Below are positions 32,640 to 42,736 of a DNA stretch of 63,591 nucleotides, one piece after another. This DNA is from JAGXQV01 sp964527565 (GTDB lineage: Bacteria; Pseudomonadota; Gammaproteobacteria; Burkholderiales; Sulfuricellaceae). The first letter of the stretch is position 1; each line of letters opens with the position of its first letter. The notes below the pieces were generated by a model. The model worked only from the letters and a program-made list of their open reading frames with translations, was not told the origin of the DNA and made no database searches. A program made the translations under genes and the position numbers. The stretch lies in assembly GCA_964527565.1 (NCBI GenBank), contig CAZGOY010000015.1, positions 1 to 63,591 on the forward strand, written 5' to 3'.

Positions 32640-33608
32640 TCATGCCGCCTCCCCGATGATGCGGACTTCACGCACCAGCGCCACGCCGTGTTTTTCCATT
32701 ACCGCGTCCTGGATGCGGGTAATCAGCGCTTCGATGTCACCCGCCGTGGCAGTGCCGGTATTGACGATGAAATTGGCATGCTTGCGCGACACCTCCGCGC
32801 CGCCGATGCGCAAGCCCTTAAGCGCGCAGGCCTCGATCAGGCGCGCCGCATGGTCGCCCGGCGGATTGCGGAACACCGAACCGGCATTGGGCTGGCTGAG
32901 CGGCTGGCTGGCCACGCGCTTTTCCAGCAGATCGCGTACCTTGGCGCGCGAAGCGGCGCCGTCGCCGTGAGCAAAACGCAACCAGGCCGCGACGAACCAT
33001 TCCTCCGCATTGTTTTTCAGCGTCGCGTGGCGGTAACCCACCGAGAAATCCTGCGGCAGGCGGCGGCGCAATTCGCCGTGGCGGTCGATAGTGAGCACTT
33101 CCGCCACCCGCCCCCAGGTTTCCGCCCCGTAACAACCGGCGTTCATCGCCAATGCGCCGCCCACGGTGCCGGGTATGCCGGCGAGAAACTCCGCACCCTG
33201 CAAATTGTTCAGCGCGGCGAAGCGCGCCACCTTGGGGCTGGCTACCCCGGCTTCGGCATAAATCCCCGCCACGTGCGGGCCGGTGCCGTTTTTCTCGTGG
33301 CCGCCGCTCTCATACCCTGAAGGGCATAAATGCCAGGGGGTGATCTGGTTGAGCGCGCCGTGCAGCAGGATTACCGTGCCGCGCACCCCGCCGTCGCGCA
33401 CCAGCAGGTTGCTACCCAGGCCGATGAAGAACAGCGGTTCGCCGGGCGGCAGGCTTTGCAGGAAATTCGCGAGATCGGCGATATCCGCCGGGATGTAGGC
33501 GAATTCCGCCGCGCCGCCGACGCGCCAGCTGGTGTGCCGGTTCATCGCTTCGTTTTTCAGCATCACCCCGCGCAAGGGCGCAGGGGCCAGAGCTAAAGCT
33601 GCATTCAT
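32640..33608 (-). CDS. murB: UDP-N-acetylenolpyruvoylglucosamine reductase with extra loop
   Basis: 322 residues from ATG 33608. FAD enzyme that reduces the enolpyruvyl group to UDP-MurNAc. FAD-binding NRHTSWRVGGAAEF, GLGSNLLVRDGG and GAEFLAGIPGTVGGALAMNAG, and catalytic SVFRNPPGDHAARLIEA are all present. Between LLHGAL and AGIYAEAGV there is an unusual insertion of about 20 residues (residues 91-112, HLCPSGYESGGHEKNGTGPH) that lies in a surface-loop position and carries a DNA palindrome. Enzyme otherwise looks intact. Confidence 0.95.
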   Translation of the reverse strand: MNAALALAPAPLRGVMLKNEAMNRHTSWRVGGAAEFAYIPADIADLANFLQSLPPGEPLFFIGLGSNLLVRDGGVRGTVILLHGALNQITPWHLCPSGYESGGHEKNGTGPHVAGIYAEAGVASPKVARFAALNNLQGAEFLAGIPGTVGGALAMNAGCYGAETWGRVAEVLTIDRHGELRRRLPQDFSVGYRHATLKNNAEEWFVAAWLRFAHGDGAASRAKVRDLLEKRVASQPLSQPNAGSVFRNPPGDHAARLIEACALKGLRIGGAEVSRKHANFIVNTGTATAGDIEALITRIQDAVMEKHGVALVREVRIIGEAA

Positions 33609-33627
33609 GTCGTTTTCCTCCTTGCCG

Positions 33628-35031
<1,404 letters not shown>

Positions 35032-35078
35032 TGGTCTTATCCAGACTCCGGGTTTCCCTCATGATGGTAATTACGCCC

Positions 35079-35155
35079 GTGGGAGCGGCCTTGGCCGCGA
35101 GATTTTGACTTTTCACTTGCCGAACGAAAAAGCTCGGGGGCAAGCCCCCTCCCAC
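35079..35155. repeat. Intergenic palindromic element, copy C (murC-murG), mixed arms
   Basis: Left arm 35079-35101 has the GCGGCCTTGGCCGC core of copy B; right arm 35133-35155 has the GGGGGCAAGCCCCC core of copy A. The spacer starts ATTTTGACTTTT as in B. Arms therefore do not fully pair with each other though each is self-palindromic, pointing to recombination between element types. Confidence 0.88.
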
Positions 35156-35199
35156 CGGGAAGGCCACATCTTTATGAGATGTTCTGGCTACATACGGTT

Positions 35200-36279
35200 T
35201 CATCCCGCCAGCTCCATGCATGCTTGCGCCACGTCCGCCGTGGCATCCGGTCTCGCCAGGGCGCGCGCCGCCTGGGCCATGTCCAGCAATTTGCCGCGCG
35301 TCATCCCGCGCAGGATTTCCGCCAGTCTTTGCGCCGTCAGCTGCGGCTGCGGCAGCAGGATGGCCGCGCCGTGGTCGGCGAGGTGGCGGGCATTGTGCGT
35401 CTGGTGGTCATCTACCGCGTGGGGGTAGGGCACCAGCACGCTCGCCACGCCTGCCGCAGTGACCTCCGCCAGCGTCAAGGCGCCTGCGCGGCACACCATC
35501 AGGTCGCACCAAGCGATTTCCCTGGCCATGTCGTCGATGAAGGGGCGAATGTCCGCCTGCACCCCGGCTTTTTCATAATTTGCCCGCAAGGTGTCCAGTT
35601 GTTTCATCCCCGACTGGTGCACCACTTCGGGACGCTCTGTTTCCGGCAGCAGCGCCAGCGCCTGCGGCACGGCTTCGTTGAGCGCCTGCGCCCCCAGGCT
35701 GCCGCCCACCACCAGCAGGCGCAGGCGCCCCTCGCGTCCGGCCAGCCGCGCTTCCGGCGCCGGCAGGGCGGCGATGTCGGCGCGCACCGGGTTGCCGACG
35801 GCGACGGACGCCACCCCCTTGCCGAAGGGGGCGGGAAAGGCCGTCAACACGCGGTCAGCCAAGCGCGCCAACACCTTGTTGGTGAGTCCCGCCACCGAAT
35901 TCTGTTCGTGGATCACCAGCGGCCTGGCCAGCAGCACCGCCATCAGTCCGCCGGGGAAGGCGGTAAACCCGCCCATGCCCAGCACCACGTCGGGACGCAC
36001 GCGCAGCAGCACGCCGATGCTGCGCGCGAAAGCGCCCAGCAGTTGCAGCGGCAGCAGCGCCCAGCGCAGCGCCCCTTTGCCGCGCACGCCGCCGAAACGC
36101 ACAAATTCCATCGCATAACCCTTCTCCGGCACCAGGCGCGCCTCCATGCCGTTCGGGGTACCCATCCAGACCACGCGCCAGCCGCGTTCGCGCAGCCAGT
36201 CGGCCACCGCCAGCGCGGGGAACACGTGGCCGCCGGTACCGCCCGCCATGACCAGGAGGGTGCGCGATGCCGCGTTCAT
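35200..36279 (-). CDS. murG: UDP-GlcNAc:undecaprenyl-PP-MurNAc-pentapeptide transferase
   Basis: 359 residues from ATG 36279, overlapping ftsW by 4 nt. Makes lipid II from lipid I on the inner face of the membrane. VMAGGTGGHVFPALAVA and GMGGFTAFPG glycine-rich loops, HEQNSVAGLTNKVLA, and the C-terminal CRAGALTLAEVTAAGVASVLVPYPHAVDDHQ UDP-GlcNAc site are present. Confidence 0.98.
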   Translation of the reverse strand: MNAASRTLLVMAGGTGGHVFPALAVADWLRERGWRVVWMGTPNGMEARLVPEKGYAMEFVRFGGVRGKGALRWALLPLQLLGAFARSIGVLLRVRPDVVLGMGGFTAFPGGLMAVLLARPLVIHEQNSVAGLTNKVLARLADRVLTAFPAPFGKGVASVAVGNPVRADIAALPAPEARLAGREGRLRLLVVGGSLGAQALNEAVPQALALLPETERPEVVHQSGMKQLDTLRANYEKAGVQADIRPFIDDMAREIAWCDLMVCRAGALTLAEVTAAGVASVLVPYPHAVDDHQTHNARHLADHGAAILLPQPQLTAQRLAEILRGMTRGKLLDMAQAARALARPDATADVAQACMELAG

Positions 36280-37442
36280 ACCGCATACCCCCGCTGTATC
36301 TGGCGCGATTCCCAATCGACGCGCATCAGCACGGCGATGGCCGCACAATTGGCGACGATGCCGCTGCCGCCGAAGGACAGCAACGGCAGGGTCAGCCCCT
36401 TGGTGGGCAGCAAGCCCATGTTGACGCCCATATTGATGATGGACTGCACGCCTAGCCACACGCCCACGCCATAGGCGACCAGCGCCGCGAAGTGCTGTTC
36501 GAGGCCGGCGGCCTGTTTGCCGATGGCAAAGGCGCGTAACGTCAGCCAAGCGAACAGGGTCAGCACGGCGGCGACCCCCGCGAAGCCCAGTTCTTCGGCG
36601 ATCACCGCCAGCAGGAAATCGGTGTGCGCTTCCGGCAGGTAGAACAGTTTTTCCACGCTGCCGCCCAAACCCACGCCGAACCATTCGCCGCGGCCGAAGG
36701 CGATCAGCGCGTGGGAAAGCTGGTAGCCCTTGCCGAAGGGGTCGGCCCACGGATCCATGAAGCCGATGATGCGCTGCATGCGGTAAGGCGAAGTCCAGAT
36801 CAGCAGCAGAAAGCCTACCACCAGCAGCAAGGCCAGCCAGGCCAATTGCTTCCAGTGCAGGCCGCCGAGAAACAGTGCCGCCATGGCGATGGCGGTGATC
36901 ACTGCGAAGGCGCCGAAGTCCGGTTCGCGCAGCAGCAGGCCGCCGACCAGCAGCATCACCAGCAGCATGGGCAGAAAGCCGCGCTTGAAATCGTCCATGT
37001 AGGCCGCCTTGCGCACCGTGTAGTCGGCGGCATACAGCACCGCGAACAGCTTCATTACTTCAGAGGGCTGGAAATTGACCACGTACAGCGACAGCCAGCG
37101 ACGGCTGCCGTTGACTTCGCGTCCGACACCGGGAATCAGCACCAGCGCCAGCAGCCCGATGCCGAGCAGGAACAGCCACGGCGCAGCTTCCTGCCAGATG
37201 CGCAACGGCACCTGGAAGGCGGTGAATCCGCCCAGCAAGGCCACCGCCAAGTAGGCGGCGTGGCGCACCAGGAAATAGCTTTCCTGGTTGCCGGTGGCCC
37301 GGTTGCCCGCCGCAATGGCGATTGACGAGGAATACACCATCACCAGCCCGAAACCCAGCAGCAGCAACGTGACCCACAGCAGCGCGCGGTCGTAATCCGG
37401 CTTGGCGTGCAGGGCGGCGATCGGCGAGGAGGCGTAGCTCAC
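36276..37442 (-). CDS. ftsW: Septal peptidoglycan glycosyltransferase FtsW
   Basis: 388 residues from GTG 37442, whose GTGA overlaps the murD stop. SEDS-family polymerase with about ten membrane helices. Landmarks: VMVYSSSIAIA, NGSRRWL, FQPSEVMKLFAVLYAADY, EPDFGAF, and RGEWFGVGLGGSVEKLFYLPEAHTDFLLAVIAEELG, plus the C-terminal GLTLPLLSFGGSGIVANC. Works with FtsI at the septum. Confidence 0.97.
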   Translation of the reverse strand: MSYASSPIAALHAKPDYDRALLWVTLLLLGFGLVMVYSSSIAIAAGNRATGNQESYFLVRHAAYLAVALLGGFTAFQVPLRIWQEAAPWLFLLGIGLLALVLIPGVGREVNGSRRWLSLYVVNFQPSEVMKLFAVLYAADYTVRKAAYMDDFKRGFLPMLLVMLLVGGLLLREPDFGAFAVITAIAMAALFLGGLHWKQLAWLALLLVVGFLLLIWTSPYRMQRIIGFMDPWADPFGKGYQLSHALIAFGRGEWFGVGLGGSVEKLFYLPEAHTDFLLAVIAEELGFAGVAAVLTLFAWLTLRAFAIGKQAAGLEQHFAALVAYGVGVWLGVQSIINMGVNMGLLPTKGLTLPLLSFGGSGIVANCAAIAVLMRVDWESRQIQRGYAV

Positions 37443-38818
37443 GGCTGTCCTCCCCGCTCCAGGCGGCGCACCGCAGCGATGAATACTTCGGCGCGATGCG
37501 CGTAATTGCGGAACATGTCCCAACTCGCGCAGGCCGGCGACAGCAGCACGGCGTCACCCGGTTGCGCGACGGCGGCAGCCTGCGCGACCGCATCTTCCAG
37601 GGTGGCCGTATTTATCAGCGGCACGGCACAGCCATCCAGCGCGGCGCGGATCAGCGGCGCATCGCGCCCGATCAGCAACACGGCGCGCGCGTGTTGCGCC
37701 ACCACCGCGCGCAGCGGGCTGAAATCCTGCCCCTTGCCGTCGCCACCGGCGATCAGCACCACCTTGCCGGGCATGCCGGACAAGGCGGCTGCGGTGGCGC
37801 CGACGTTGGTGCCCTTGGAATCGTCGTAATAGGTCACGCCGCCGATTTCCGCGACCTTCTCGACTCGATGCGGCAAGCCCCTGAAGCTTCGCAACGCCGC
37901 CAGCAGCGGAGCGTGCGGCAGTTGCAGGGAATCGCACAACGCCAGTGCCGCCAGCGCGTTTGCTGCGTTGTGCAGGCCGGCCAGCGGCAGTTCGCTCGCA
38001 CGCATCCGGTTCGCGCCGCCCTGTGCCAGCCACAGTTCTCCGTCGGCGCGCCGCAAACCCCATTCACCGGCACGCCAGGGTTCATCCAGGCCGAAAGTCG
38101 CCACGGAACTGCCAGGCAGCGCCATGGACCGGCTCAGGGTGTCTTCGCGGTTGAGCACCTGCACGCCGCCGCCCCTGAAAATGCGCGCCTTGGCTGCAGC
38201 GTAGTCCTTTATGCCGGAATAGCGGTCCAGGTGATCCTCGCTCACGTTGAGCACCGTCGCCGCCGTCGCCGCAAGACTGGCGGTGGTCTCCAGCTGGAAG
38301 CTGGACAGTTCCAGCACCCACACGTCCGGCAGCGCGCCGCTTTTTCCGGCCTTCTCCAGCGCATCCAGCACCGGCAGGCCGATATTGCCCGCCACCACGG
38401 TGTTCAACCCGGCCTCGCGACACATCGCGCCGACCATTTCAGTGACGGTGCTCTTGCCGTTGGAGCCGGTGATGGCCAGCACGCGCGCGCCTGCCGGGAT
38501 TGCCTGGGCAAAGAGTTCAATGTCGCCCGCCACCGGCACGCCGCGCCGCACGGCGGCGGCCACCAGCGGCTCGGCCAGCGGCACGCCGGGGCTGATGGCG
38601 ATGAAATCCGCCTCGGCGAATTCCTGTTGGCGATAGGGGCCGGTGACCAGCGTGGCGGTGGGCACCTCCGCGCCGAGCCGCGCGGCATGCGGCGGCGCGG
38701 CGCGGCTGTCGGCCACGGTCACGCGCGCGCCGTGGCGATCCAGCCAGCGCGCCAGCGACAGGCCGGTATCCCCCAGGCCCAGCACCAATCCGTTTTTGCC
38801 TTGCAGTTCGAGTGTCAT
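37439..38818 (-). CDS. murD: UDP-N-acetylmuramoylalanine--D-glutamate ligase
   Basis: 459 residues from ATG 38818 (ATGA overlap with the mraY stop). Adds D-Glu to UDP-MurNAc-L-Ala. ATP loop ITGSNGKSTVTEMVG, NIGLPVLDAL, ELSSFQLETT, and C-terminal YYDDSKGTNVGATAAAL and LLSPACASWDMFRNY are diagnostic of MurD. Confidence 0.98.
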   Translation of the reverse strand: MTLELQGKNGLVLGLGDTGLSLARWLDRHGARVTVADSRAAPPHAARLGAEVPTATLVTGPYRQQEFAEADFIAISPGVPLAEPLVAAAVRRGVPVAGDIELFAQAIPAGARVLAITGSNGKSTVTEMVGAMCREAGLNTVVAGNIGLPVLDALEKAGKSGALPDVWVLELSSFQLETTASLAATAATVLNVSEDHLDRYSGIKDYAAAKARIFRGGGVQVLNREDTLSRSMALPGSSVATFGLDEPWRAGEWGLRRADGELWLAQGGANRMRASELPLAGLHNAANALAALALCDSLQLPHAPLLAALRSFRGLPHRVEKVAEIGGVTYYDDSKGTNVGATAAALSGMPGKVVLIAGGDGKGQDFSPLRAVVAQHARAVLLIGRDAPLIRAALDGCAVPLINTATLEDAVAQAAAVAQPGDAVLLSPACASWDMFRNYAHRAEVFIAAVRRLERGGQP

Positions 38819-39900
38819 CTCAGTTTCAGCGTCGATAGTCCAACCAGCACCAGCATCATGGAAATGATCCAGAAACGCACCACCACCTGATTTTCCTTCC
38901 AGCCCTTCAGTTCGTAATGATGGTGCAGGGGCGCCATGCGGAAAATGCGCTTGCCGGTGAGTTTGAAGGAGGCCACCTGCAACATCACCGACAGGGTTTC
39001 CACCACGAACACGCCGCCCATCACGAACAACACGATTTCCTGGCGCACGATCACCGCCACCACCCCCAGCGCCGCACCCAGCGCCAGTGCGCCGACGTCG
39101 CCCATAAACACTTCGGCGGGATAGGCGTTGAACCACAAGAAGCCGAGGCCCGCGCCGACCATGGCGGCGCAGAATACCGCCAGCTCGCCCGCGCCGGGGA
39201 TGTGCGGAATGCCCAGGTAACGCGCGAATACCAGATGTCCGGCGACGTAGGCGAAAATCGCCAGCGCTCCCGCCACCATCACCGTCGGCATGATCGCCAG
39301 GCCGTCCAGGCCATCGGTGAGATTGACGGCGTTGCTGGTGCCGACGATCACCAGCCAGGCCAGCACCATGAAACCCGCCACGCCCAGGGGAATGGCAATC
39401 AGTTTGAAAAACGGCACGATCAGCACGGTTTGCGCAGGCAGGGTTGCGGTCAGCCCCAGAAAGGCCACCACGGCGGCAGCGATCAGCGCCTGCCAGAACA
39501 GCTTGGCGCGCGCCGACAGCCCCTTGGGATTGCGGTACACCACCTTGCGGTAATCGTCGACCCAGCCGACCACGCCGAAGCCCAGGGTGGTCGCCAGCAC
39601 CACCCATACGTAGCGGTTGTTCAGGTCCGCCCACAGCAGCGTGGAAACGGCGATGGCCACCAGGATCAAGGCGCCGCCCATGGTCGGGGTGCCGGCCTTG
39701 ACCAGGTGGGTCTGCGGGCCGTCGTCACGCACCGCCTGGCCGATCTTGTAGGCGGTGAGCTTCTTGATCATCAGCGGGCCGACCATGAAGGAAATCACCA
39801 GCGCGGTCAGCGTGGCCAGTACCGCGCGCAGGGTGATGTAGCTGAACACGTTGAAGGCGCGCACGTCCTGGGCGAGCCATTGAAATAGCGCTAACAGCAT
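38815..39900 (-). CDS. mraY: Phospho-MurNAc-pentapeptide transferase
   Basis: 361 residues, polytopic. Transfers phospho-MurNAc-pentapeptide to undecaprenyl phosphate to give lipid I. Motifs KAGTPTMGG, GFVGWVDDYRKV-type Asp pair in GVVGWVDDYRK, NLTDGLDGLA and the cytoplasmic FRMAPLHHHYELKGW are present. Overlaps murF by 10 nt. Confidence 0.98.
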   Translation of the reverse strand: MLLALFQWLAQDVRAFNVFSYITLRAVLATLTALVISFMVGPLMIKKLTAYKIGQAVRDDGPQTHLVKAGTPTMGGALILVAIAVSTLLWADLNNRYVWVVLATTLGFGVVGWVDDYRKVVYRNPKGLSARAKLFWQALIAAAVVAFLGLTATLPAQTVLIVPFFKLIAIPLGVAGFMVLAWLVIVGTSNAVNLTDGLDGLAIMPTVMVAGALAIFAYVAGHLVFARYLGIPHIPGAGELAVFCAAMVGAGLGFLWFNAYPAEVFMGDVGALALGAALGVVAVIVRQEIVLFVMGGVFVVETLSVMLQVASFKLTGKRIFRMAPLHHHYELKGWKENQVVVRFWIISMMLVLVGLSTLKLR

Positions 39901-41255
39901 GCTGCGTCCCTTTCCAATGCGCGCACCACGCGTTCCATGTGCATGAAACGCGAGCCTTTCACCAACATCACGGTATCCGCGCCCAGTGCGTTTTCCGCCT
40001 CGTGCAGCAAATCCTCGATGGTTTCAAAATGCTGGCCGCCTGTGCCGAAAGCGCGTGCTGCCTGTTCGCACAATTCGCCCAGCGCCAGTAGGCGCGTAAT
40101 GCCCGCCTGCCGGGCGTAGGCGCCGATTTCCCGATGTAGCGCCGGGCCGTCCGCGCCCAACTCGCCCATGTCACCCAGCACCAGCACGCGCTGTCCGGGC
40201 ATGGTTCGCAACGCATCGATGGCGGCGCGCACCGAGCCGGGATTGGCGTTGTAGGTGTCGTCGATGAGGGTGGCGCCGTACAGCGCCGTTTTGGTTTGCA
40301 AACGGCCCTTCACCGGGACAATTTCGGCCAGCCCGCGCACGATGCTGTCCAGGCCGGCACCCAACGCCAGCGCCGCCGCCGTTGCCGCCAGCGCGTTGCG
40401 CACGTTGTGCGCGCCCGGCAGCGGCAGGGTCAATTCGAACGTGCCCTGCGGGGCGCTGACCGTCAGTTGGCTGTTCGCCGGATGGAGCGTGAAGGTGGCG
40501 CGGATGTCGGCATCCGCCGTTTCAATGCCGAAAGTCAGAACCCGGCGTCCGCCCGCCAGTTCGCGCCACAGCGCGGCGTGCGGGTCGTCGGCGTTGATGA
40601 CCGCCGTGCCGTCCGCCGCCAGCCCTTCGAAGATTTCCCCCTTGGCGCGCGCCACCGCCGCGACGCTGCCGAGTCCTTCCAGATGCGCGGGCTGGGCATT
40701 GTTGACCAGCGCCACGTCGGGGCGGGCGAGGCGGGTCAGATAGGCAATTTCGCCGGGGTGGTTCATGCCCATCTCGATCACCGCGTAACGGTGTTGCCTG
40801 CCCAGCTTCAGCAGGGTCAGCGGCAGGCCGATGTCGTTGTTGAAATTGCCGACGGTCGCCAGCACGGCTTCTTCGCCCGCCTGCGCGCGCAGGATGGCGG
40901 CGAGCATTTCCTTGACGGTGGTCTTGCCGCTGCTGCCGGTGACGGCAACCAGGGACAGGGTGCAGCGGCAGCGCCACTGCGCCGCCAGTTGCCCCAGGGC
41001 CAGGCGCGTATCTGCCGCCACCAGCAGCGGTGCCTTGCCCCAGGCCGGGTCGGCGTGATCGACCAGCGCGCCCGCAGCCCCTTGCGCCAGCGCGGCGGCC
41101 ACAAAATCATGGCCGTCGAAGCGTGTGCCGCGCAGGGCGACGAACAGGGCTCCCGGCGCGATGGCGCGGCTGTCGGTGGTGACGCCGGTAAATGTCGCCT
41201 CGGCGCCGTGGTGCGTGGCGCCGCTCAGGTGTGCCGCTTCCGTCATGTTCAGCAT
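39891..41255 (-). CDS. murF: UDP-MurNAc-tripeptide--D-alanyl-D-alanine ligase
   Basis: 454 residues. Adds D-Ala-D-Ala to complete the pentapeptide. ATP loop VTGSSGKTTVKEMLAAIL, GNFNNDIGLPLTLL, EMGMNHPGEI and LIDDTYNANPGSVRAAIDAL are typical MurF signatures. Overlaps murE by 7 nt. Confidence 0.98.
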   Translation of the reverse strand: MLNMTEAAHLSGATHHGAEATFTGVTTDSRAIAPGALFVALRGTRFDGHDFVAAALAQGAAGALVDHADPAWGKAPLLVAADTRLALGQLAAQWRCRCTLSLVAVTGSSGKTTVKEMLAAILRAQAGEEAVLATVGNFNNDIGLPLTLLKLGRQHRYAVIEMGMNHPGEIAYLTRLARPDVALVNNAQPAHLEGLGSVAAVARAKGEIFEGLAADGTAVINADDPHAALWRELAGGRRVLTFGIETADADIRATFTLHPANSQLTVSAPQGTFELTLPLPGAHNVRNALAATAAALALGAGLDSIVRGLAEIVPVKGRLQTKTALYGATLIDDTYNANPGSVRAAIDALRTMPGQRVLVLGDMGELGADGPALHREIGAYARQAGITRLLALGELCEQAARAFGTGGQHFETIEDLLHEAENALGADTVMLVKGSRFMHMERVVRALERDAACC

Positions 41256-42736
41256 AAGGGGTACTCCGCCAGCGCGCGCGCCGCGACTTCGACATCGGAG
41301 AAAGGCAGGCGCGCATTGCCGATTTCCTGGTAATCCTCGTGACCCTTGCCCGCCACCAGCACCACGTCGCCCGGTTGCGCGCGGTGCAGCGCTGCGCGGA
41401 TGGCCAGCGCGCGATCCTCGAGAACGTGATGGTTGGCGCCCATGCCCGCGACGATGGCGTCGATGATGGCCTGCGGCTCCTCGTGACGCGGGTTGTCGCT
41501 GGTGACGATGACATCGTCCGCCAGGCGGGAGGCGGCCTCGCCCATCAGCGGGCGCTTGCCCTTGTCGCGCCCGCCGCCGCAGCCGAAGACGCAGATCAGC
41601 TTGCCGACGGTAATCTCGCGCAGGGTTTGCAACACTTTTTCCAGCGCGTCGGGGGTGTGGGCGTAATCGACCACCAGCAGCGGCCTGGTCCCGCCACCGA
41701 GCCGCTGCAAACGTCCGGCCACCGGTTCGACCAGACGCAGCACAGCGACGGCCTCACTCAGCTTCACGCCGCTGACCAGCAAGGCGGCCAGTACACCCAG
41801 CAGGTTGTGCGCATTGAAGCGCCCGAGCAGCGGGCTGACCAGCCTGGCGTTGCCTTGCGGCGCGGCCACTTCCAGTTCGATACCGGCTGCGGATAATTTC
41901 AAATTGCGGCCCAACACGGCGACCTGGGCATGATCGCGCCGCCCTTCCAGGCTGTAACCGGCCACCTGCGCGCCGTTGCAACCCAGCCTGGCGGCCAGAT
42001 CCCTGCCGAAGGGGTCATCCAGATTGAGCACCGCCCATTTCAGGCCCGGCCAGGCGAACAGCCCGGCCTTGACGGCGGCGTAGGCCGCCATGTCGCCGTG
42101 GTAGTCGAGATGGTCGCGCGACAGGTTGGTGAGCAGGGCCACGTCGAAATGCACGCCGTTGACGCGCCCCTGCGCCAGCCCGTGCGACGACACCTCCATC
42201 GCCGCGCATTGCGCGCCGTCCTCGCGGTATTGTCGCAACTGCTCGTGCAGCGTGACTGCGTCCGGCGTAGTGTTGATTGAGGGTGCCAGCGCGCCGGGAA
42301 AACCGTTGCCCAACGTGCCGACGACAGCGCATTTGCGCCCCAGTCTGCCCAGCGCCTGGGCAAGCCAATGCGCGCAGGAGGTCTTGCCGTTGGTGCCGGT
42401 GATGCCCAGCATCCATAATTTTTCCGAAGGGCGTCCGGTGACGTGCTCGGCAATCACCCCGGCCTTGGCGCGCAGGTTTTCGATGCCCAGATTGGGCACT
42501 TGCCAGGCGTCGTTCCAGGTGAAACCCTCGCGTTCCCACAGGATGGCGTTGCTGCCCGCAGCAATGGCGTCGGGAATGTAGCGTCGCCCGTCCTGCTGTT
42601 CGCCGGGGCAGGCGATGAAAGTGTCGCCCCGGCGCAGCGCGCGGCTGTCGGTCACCAGGCGCGTCAGCTTCACGCCCAGCCCGTCGAGGGCAGAGAAATC
42701 GAATGGCGGGAAGGCGCTGCAAACCGGCTGCGTCAT
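41249..42736 (-). CDS. murE: UDP-MurNAc-L-Ala-D-Glu--meso-diaminopimelate ligase
   Basis: 495 residues. Adds the third residue of the stem peptide. ATP loop ITGTNGKTSCAHWLAQAL, LTNLSRDHLDYHG with the carbamylated-lysine region AYAAVKAGLF, and TSDNPRHEEP: the DNPR motif is the signature for meso-diaminopimelate rather than lysine specificity. Overlaps ftsI by 4 nt. Confidence 0.98.
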   Translation of the reverse strand: MTQPVCSAFPPFDFSALDGLGVKLTRLVTDSRALRRGDTFIACPGEQQDGRRYIPDAIAAGSNAILWEREGFTWNDAWQVPNLGIENLRAKAGVIAEHVTGRPSEKLWMLGITGTNGKTSCAHWLAQALGRLGRKCAVVGTLGNGFPGALAPSINTTPDAVTLHEQLRQYREDGAQCAAMEVSSHGLAQGRVNGVHFDVALLTNLSRDHLDYHGDMAAYAAVKAGLFAWPGLKWAVLNLDDPFGRDLAARLGCNGAQVAGYSLEGRRDHAQVAVLGRNLKLSAAGIELEVAAPQGNARLVSPLLGRFNAHNLLGVLAALLVSGVKLSEAVAVLRLVEPVAGRLQRLGGGTRPLLVVDYAHTPDALEKVLQTLREITVGKLICVFGCGGGRDKGKRPLMGEAASRLADDVIVTSDNPRHEEPQAIIDAIVAGMGANHHVLEDRALAIRAALHRAQPGDVVLVAGKGHEDYQEIGNARLPFSDVEVAARALAEYPLC

